This document shows, piece by piece, positions 60,257 to 64,000 of a stretch of DNA of 64,000 nt. How positions within the stretch are numbered: position 1 is the stretch's first letter; the number at the start of each line of letters is the position of its first letter. Both the position numbers and the translations under genes were made by a program. The notes beneath the pieces are model-generated. The model saw only the letters and a program-made list of their open reading frames with translations, made no database searches and was not told the DNA's origin. Source of the DNA: Vibrio penaeicida (GTDB lineage: Bacteria; Pseudomonadota; Gammaproteobacteria; Enterobacterales; Vibrionaceae); assembly GCF_019977755.1 (NCBI RefSeq), contig NZ_AP025144.1, positions 1,364,001 to 1,428,000 of the forward strand, given 5' to 3'.

Positions 60257-60399
60257 GTTTCCTCATTTGACGAAAGTATGATTATTGCCAACACTTATTA
60301 CTTAATGGCTATATGCAACATGTACATATATAAAAATAAGATCAAACTCTAGAGAAAGTTGATGACCCATTAATTTTCACTGTTGGTTGGGAGAAGATA

Positions 60400-63099
60400 T
60401 TGAGGCTTAAAGCACGGTTGTTGTTAATCACAGCAATTGGACTGTTTCCTGCTATTGTACTTATGGCGGCAAATTCCTGGTGGCAATTTATTCAAGAAAA
60501 GTCGGCTGTGGAACGCTGGGCTTCTGGTGTTGCTGAGCAACTAGTCAGGGAGCAAGCGCTAACTCTGTCAGAATCAGAGCGTTTCTTGAATACCATCAGT
60601 TATTCTTATGAAACACTTATCGATAACAAGGTGCAATGCCAAGACGTACTTCGCCATTGGCTAAAATTGAGCCCTTATTTTTCTAACCTCATTATTTCTT
60701 CACCTAACAATGCTCAAAGTTGCCAAGCGACAAACACGCGCAATGATGTCGATGTCATCGTGAATCAAGTGTATGTTCAGCAAGCCATATTGAATCAGAG
60801 ATTATCAATTGGTGAAGTGTTGTCTGGCACTCGTGTAGATAAACCCTTTTTACAAGTAGCATACCCTTTAGGGGTGTTTAATGAAGGTAGCCGAGCAGCA
60901 ATTGTTGGTGAGCTTTCATTTGATTGGTGGCAAAGTAAATTGCTACAGATGGATATCCCTTACAGCGCATCCATTAACTTGGTCGATGTCCACAAAAACG
61001 TATTGGCTACAAATGGGTTAAAGCCCGAAAATGTTATTTCTGATGAGCGGCTGAAAATCGAAATAAAACGGGTACTATTTCCTAATATTCCTTCTTCCCC
61101 AAAGATAGTCATATCCCTTTCTTCTAGGGGTTTCTCTCAAGTTGTTTTTGAAAACTTGGTAGGAAATATTTTGTTTCTGGTTTTTGGTTATTTGATGGCT
61201 ATCGCCATAATTTGGTGGGGTTTTTCGAGTACGGTTTTAAAACCTGTTTTTGAGCTGCTGAGAAGAAGTAAACAGTATGTTGATGACTTTTCTTCAGGAG
61301 CACCAGCAAAGCTTGATGAATTAGAAGGTTTTTGTGAGCAATTTGACCGTGTTCTTATAGAGCAGGATGAATTAAAACACCAACTTATTGAGCAAGGTGC
61401 CCATCTTAATCAGGCTTATAATCGCTTAAATAGCTTATTGGATAACTCACCGTTTGGGGTGGTTGAGTGGGACACAAACCTCAGAATTCAAAGGTGGTCG
61501 ACGCTCTGCGAAACCATATTCCAGCTAGAGCAGGATGAAGTGGAAGGTAGAAAAATTAACCAACTGCCGGTTCTTCTAAAGCGGCATATGTGGTCAATTG
61601 AGCCATTTTTGAAGCTCTATCAACACGGTAAAGACAGTAGTAAACGTATAGAGATTGGTTATCGTGATGATCTTGGTGGAGAAAAAGTCCTCAAGTGGTG
61701 TTTTTCCGCAATCTATGACGATGCTGGTGACCTATCGAGTATTTTGGGGCTATTTGAAAATGTAACGCAGCATGTCGAGTATCAACGAGAACTTGAGTAT
61801 CACGCACGCTACGATAGCTTGACAGGGTTACCTAACCGCTATTCTGCCTTACAGCTTATCTCTGACCGCCTTACGAAGGAAGTAGAGTTCTCAGTCGCGC
61901 TTCTAGATATAAAAGGGTTTAAACTGGTTAATGACCATTACGGGCACGAATATGGCGATATGCTTTTGGTCGAGTTATCTGAGCGTATTAGTGAAAAATT
62001 ACAAAGAGACGAAGGGTTTGCAAGATGGGGAGGTAATGAGTTTATCTATGTTCTTCCATTTGTTGGTGAGGCGCGAGTGAGTGCGAGGCTGGAAGAGTTG
62101 ATAAGCGAAATTGCACGCCCAATTGAACTCGGAACCAGCACTTATTCGACTCAAATAAATTGTGGGGTAACATTATCGGACAAACCCGTCGAATCCCCCT
62201 CTGAACTGATACGTCTTGCTGATTTGGCCATATTCTTTGGTAAAAAAGAGAAAAACAAAGCGATTAATTTTTATCAACCCTCCATGTCAGAAATTGGAAG
62301 CGCCCAATTTGAAACAGAAAGTGAGTTAAGGCGCGCAATTACCAATAATGAGTTCAAGCTGGTGTATCAACCAATCTTAAACAATCGGTCGCAATTGGTT
62401 GAGTCGGCCGAAGCTTTAGTGAGATGGAATCACCCAGAAAAAGGTTTGATTCCGCCCTCTCACTTTATACCAGTGGCTGAAGATTCAGGTTTAATTCTAG
62501 AAATAGGGAACTGGGTCTTAGAGGAAGCCATATCTCAATTGAAAGTCTGGCTAGATGAAGGGCTAGGGATCAAAGACATTGCTGTTAACTTATCCGCTCT
62601 TCAAATTAATGATGCAGGCTTTGTGTCAAATATTAAAGAAATACTAGAACGCTACAAACTCCCTCCACAACACCTCACACTGGAAGTCACCGAAACGTCA
62701 TTATTGGCAAGTTATACTGATGTTATTGCGAAAATAGGACAACTAAAAGATTTAGGAATAAAAATTGCACTTGATGATTTTGGAACGGGTTATTCGAGCT
62801 TGAGCTATTTGAATGAATTACCACTGACAAAATTAAAAATTGACCGCTCATTTGTGGCAAGAATCGATGAACCTCAAGAGCCTACCGTACTGTTAGATGC
62901 GATTATTTCTATCGCACATAACATGGGTTTAAGTATTGTGGCCGAGGGAATCGAAACCTTATCTCAATACGAGTATTTAGAAGCAAAACAGTGTGAATTT
63001 AGCCAAGGTTTTTATTTTAGTCCCCCTATTGATGCTAATTCGTTCCAAGCGTTACTTGCACAAAAACAGTGCATGAATGCACCAGTTAAAAACAATTAA
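60400..63099 (+). CDS. Membrane GGDEF/EAL protein, probable c-di-GMP phosphodiesterase
   Basis: 899 residues starting at TTG (60400) with GGGAG six to seven bases upstream. TM1 is about 5-25, a periplasmic sensor follows (to about 250, with Cys residues), TM2 about 250-275, a PAS-like domain (about 340-455), a GGDEF domain (about 470-625) and an EAL domain (about 645-890). The GGDEF active site reads GGNEF, which predicts loss of cyclase activity. The EAL site is intact: EALVRW, NLSALQIND, EVTETSL, DDFGTGYSS, KIDRSFV, AEGIET. It is therefore most likely a sensor-linked phosphodiesterase. A stand-alone gene. Confidence 0.92.
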   Translation: MRLKARLLLITAIGLFPAIVLMAANSWWQFIQEKSAVERWASGVAEQLVREQALTLSESERFLNTISYSYETLIDNKVQCQDVLRHWLKLSPYFSNLIISSPNNAQSCQATNTRNDVDVIVNQVYVQQAILNQRLSIGEVLSGTRVDKPFLQVAYPLGVFNEGSRAAIVGELSFDWWQSKLLQMDIPYSASINLVDVHKNVLATNGLKPENVISDERLKIEIKRVLFPNIPSSPKIVISLSSRGFSQVVFENLVGNILFLVFGYLMAIAIIWWGFSSTVLKPVFELLRRSKQYVDDFSSGAPAKLDELEGFCEQFDRVLIEQDELKHQLIEQGAHLNQAYNRLNSLLDNSPFGVVEWDTNLRIQRWSTLCETIFQLEQDEVEGRKINQLPVLLKRHMWSIEPFLKLYQHGKDSSKRIEIGYRDDLGGEKVLKWCFSAIYDDAGDLSSILGLFENVTQHVEYQRELEYHARYDSLTGLPNRYSALQLISDRLTKEVEFSVALLDIKGFKLVNDHYGHEYGDMLLVELSERISEKLQRDEGFARWGGNEFIYVLPFVGEARVSARLEELISEIARPIELGTSTYSTQINCGVTLSDKPVESPSELIRLADLAIFFGKKEKNKAINFYQPSMSEIGSAQFETESELRRAITNNEFKLVYQPILNNRSQLVESAEALVRWNHPEKGLIPPSHFIPVAEDSGLILEIGNWVLEEAISQLKVWLDEGLGIKDIAVNLSALQINDAGFVSNIKEILERYKLPPQHLTLEVTETSLLASYTDVIAKIGQLKDLGIKIALDDFGTGYSSLSYLNELPLTKLKIDRSFVARIDEPQEPTVLLDAIISIAHNMGLSIVAEGIETLSQYEYLEAKQCEFSQGFYFSPPIDANSFQALLAQKQCMNAPVKNN

Positions 63100-63120
63100 T
63101 TAACGAATCTCCAACGGAAA

Positions 63121-63132
63121 GCAAACGTTTGC
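63121..63132. promoter_or_regulatory. PurR/LacI-type palindrome between the EAL gene and glgC
   Basis: GCAAACGTTTGC is a perfect 12-base palindrome with flanks AA and TT that matches the PurR box core (ACGCAAACGTTTGCGT). It lies 414 bases upstream of glgC. Its target, whether glgC, an RNA between, or neither, is unclear. Confidence 0.45.
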
Positions 63133-63545
63133 TTGTTGTCGCACAATTGTTGGCATGGATCGCAAAATAATGATTGTAATTGCATATGCATTGAGTTAAA
63201 AATAAGCTCATAAATCGCACTTCGTAAAGTATAAATATAAAAGTGCAAAATAATAAATATGAACAATATCAGTATTTTTCGCTTGATTTGCCTGATGGAA
63301 TGAGAAAGTTATTAATAGCTTCCATTTCTTAAAGCTTACGAATCAGGCTCACTATGTGAGTGGCAGTTATCTCTCCAAGAGATTTTCGTGGGGTTGCACA
63401 TACGTTACACAAAGTGCGACGCATGTAATGTCGTGGTTCAACTCGGAGCAGAACACTGTCTCTGCACATGGACGTATGACCCAACAATCGAAACACACGT
63501 ATTTCGTTAGTGCGGGCATAAAACTATAAGATATGGAGATATATA
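63133..63545 (+). other. Long leader upstream of glgC, with several small hairpins
   Basis: No gene is seen in this gap. Hairpins CTCAC/GTGAG (63348-63360), ATCTCT/AGAGAT (63369-63383) and GCAGA/TCTGC (63448-63465) occur in the half nearest glgC, so a structured leader is possible. Confidence 0.4.
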
Positions 63546-64000
63546 ATGGCTGGTGTATTAGGAATGATTCTTGCGGGTGGGGAAGGTTCTAGACTAAGAC
63601 CCCTAACAGGATCACGCAGTAAACCCTCGGTGCCTTTCGGAGGAAGCTATCGCCTGATAGATTTCGCTCTGAATAACTTTGTAAACGCAGATTTAATGAG
63701 AATTTATGTTCTCACGCAATTTAAATCTCAATCCCTTTATTTGCATATGAAGAAAGGTTGGAATTTGTCGGGTATTACAGACAGGTTCATCGACCCTATT
63801 CCTGCTCAAATGCGTGACGGTAAACGTTGGTATGAGGGTACGGCAGATGCTATCTACCAAAACATTCGGTTTATCGAATTAGCGCAACCTGATCAAGTTT
63901 GCATTTTTGGTTCAGACCATATCTACAAAATGGATATCAGGCAAATGCTTGACTTTCATAAGCGAATGGAAGCAAAACTTACGGTTTCAGCTTTGCGAAT
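63546..64000 (+). CDS. glgC: Glucose-1-phosphate adenylyltransferase GlgC, N-terminal part
   Basis: The visible 151 residues begin MAGVLGMILAGGEGSRLRPLTGSRSKPSVPFGG, the nucleotide-binding signature of ADP-glucose pyrophosphorylase, and continue with GSYRLIDFALNNFVNADLMRIYVLTQFKSQSL and GTADAIYQNIRFI. It makes ADP-glucose for glycogen. The gene runs off the window at base 64000. The start at 63546 has GGAG a few bases upstream. Confidence 0.95.
   Translation, partial: MAGVLGMILAGGEGSRLRPLTGSRSKPSVPFGGSYRLIDFALNNFVNADLMRIYVLTQFKSQSLYLHMKKGWNLSGITDRFIDPIPAQMRDGKRWYEGTADAIYQNIRFIELAQPDQVCIFGSDHIYKMDIRQMLDFHKRMEAKLTVSALR

Overview
The window reads as chromosome from a Vibrio or a close relative. 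The evidence is the gene order cspD / clpS-clpA / infA-bpt-aat, a monomeric NADP isocitrate dehydrogenase, a BsrV-type periplasmic amino-acid racemase, the purB-hflD-mnmA and yciN/topA neighbourhoods, moderate G+C, and many chemoreceptor and c-di-GMP genes. No rRNA, tRNA, CRISPR array, transposase or prophage gene was seen.

Layout. 1-3.5 kb: small secreted or membrane proteins (a lipoprotein pair cut by the window edge, DUF302, spondin-domain protein, EamA permease). 3.6-33 kb: a large inositol-catabolism region interrupted by two accessory stretches. Its left arm holds a PhyH-type dioxygenase, iolB, iolG and the RpiR-type regulator iolR. After a lipoprotein and a DUF2975/HTH pair comes a second block: a leftward operon (iolD, a Gfo/Idh/MocA oxidoreductase, a first iolC, a second iolB, an IolJ-like class II aldolase, another oxidoreductase) diverging from a rightward operon (iolE and a three-gene sugar ABC transporter), followed by a LacI-family regulator. 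The right arm has mmsA/iolA and an iolC fused to a DUF2090 aldolase domain. Between lacI and mmsA lies an unrecognised four-gene operon (23.9-28.9 kb) encoding two paralogous exported proteins, a third exported protein with a proline-rich linker and a c-type cytochrome with four CXXCH motifs.

33-41.4 kb: two chemoreceptors, the ribosomal oxygenase roxA, an orphan gtrB-type glycosyltransferase and the racemase bsrV. 41.8-60.2 kb: housekeeping core (purB, hflD, mnmA, rluE, icd, cspD, clpS, clpA, infA, bpt, aat, aroA, yciN, topA), including a near-complete N-degron pathway and an inserted serine-hydrolase lipoprotein. 60.4-64 kb: a GGDEF/EAL protein and the start of glgC.

How it works together. 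The inositol genes cover the whole route from uptake (ABC transporter) through IolG, IolE, IolD, IolB, IolC and IolJ or DUF2090 to IolA, with duplicates of the isomerase, kinase, aldolase and dehydrogenase steps. Two operator families split the region. TGAAATAAACGTTTCA-like sites (GAAA-N6-TTTC arms, as expected for IolR) lie at iolB/phyH, iolR, the iolC fusion and inside the end of that gene before mmsA. TGAAAACATTTTCA sites lie at the iolD/iolE divergence and before lacI. This suggests two partly redundant, separately regulated inositol modules. Functions are assigned from motifs read by eye; no database search was possible.
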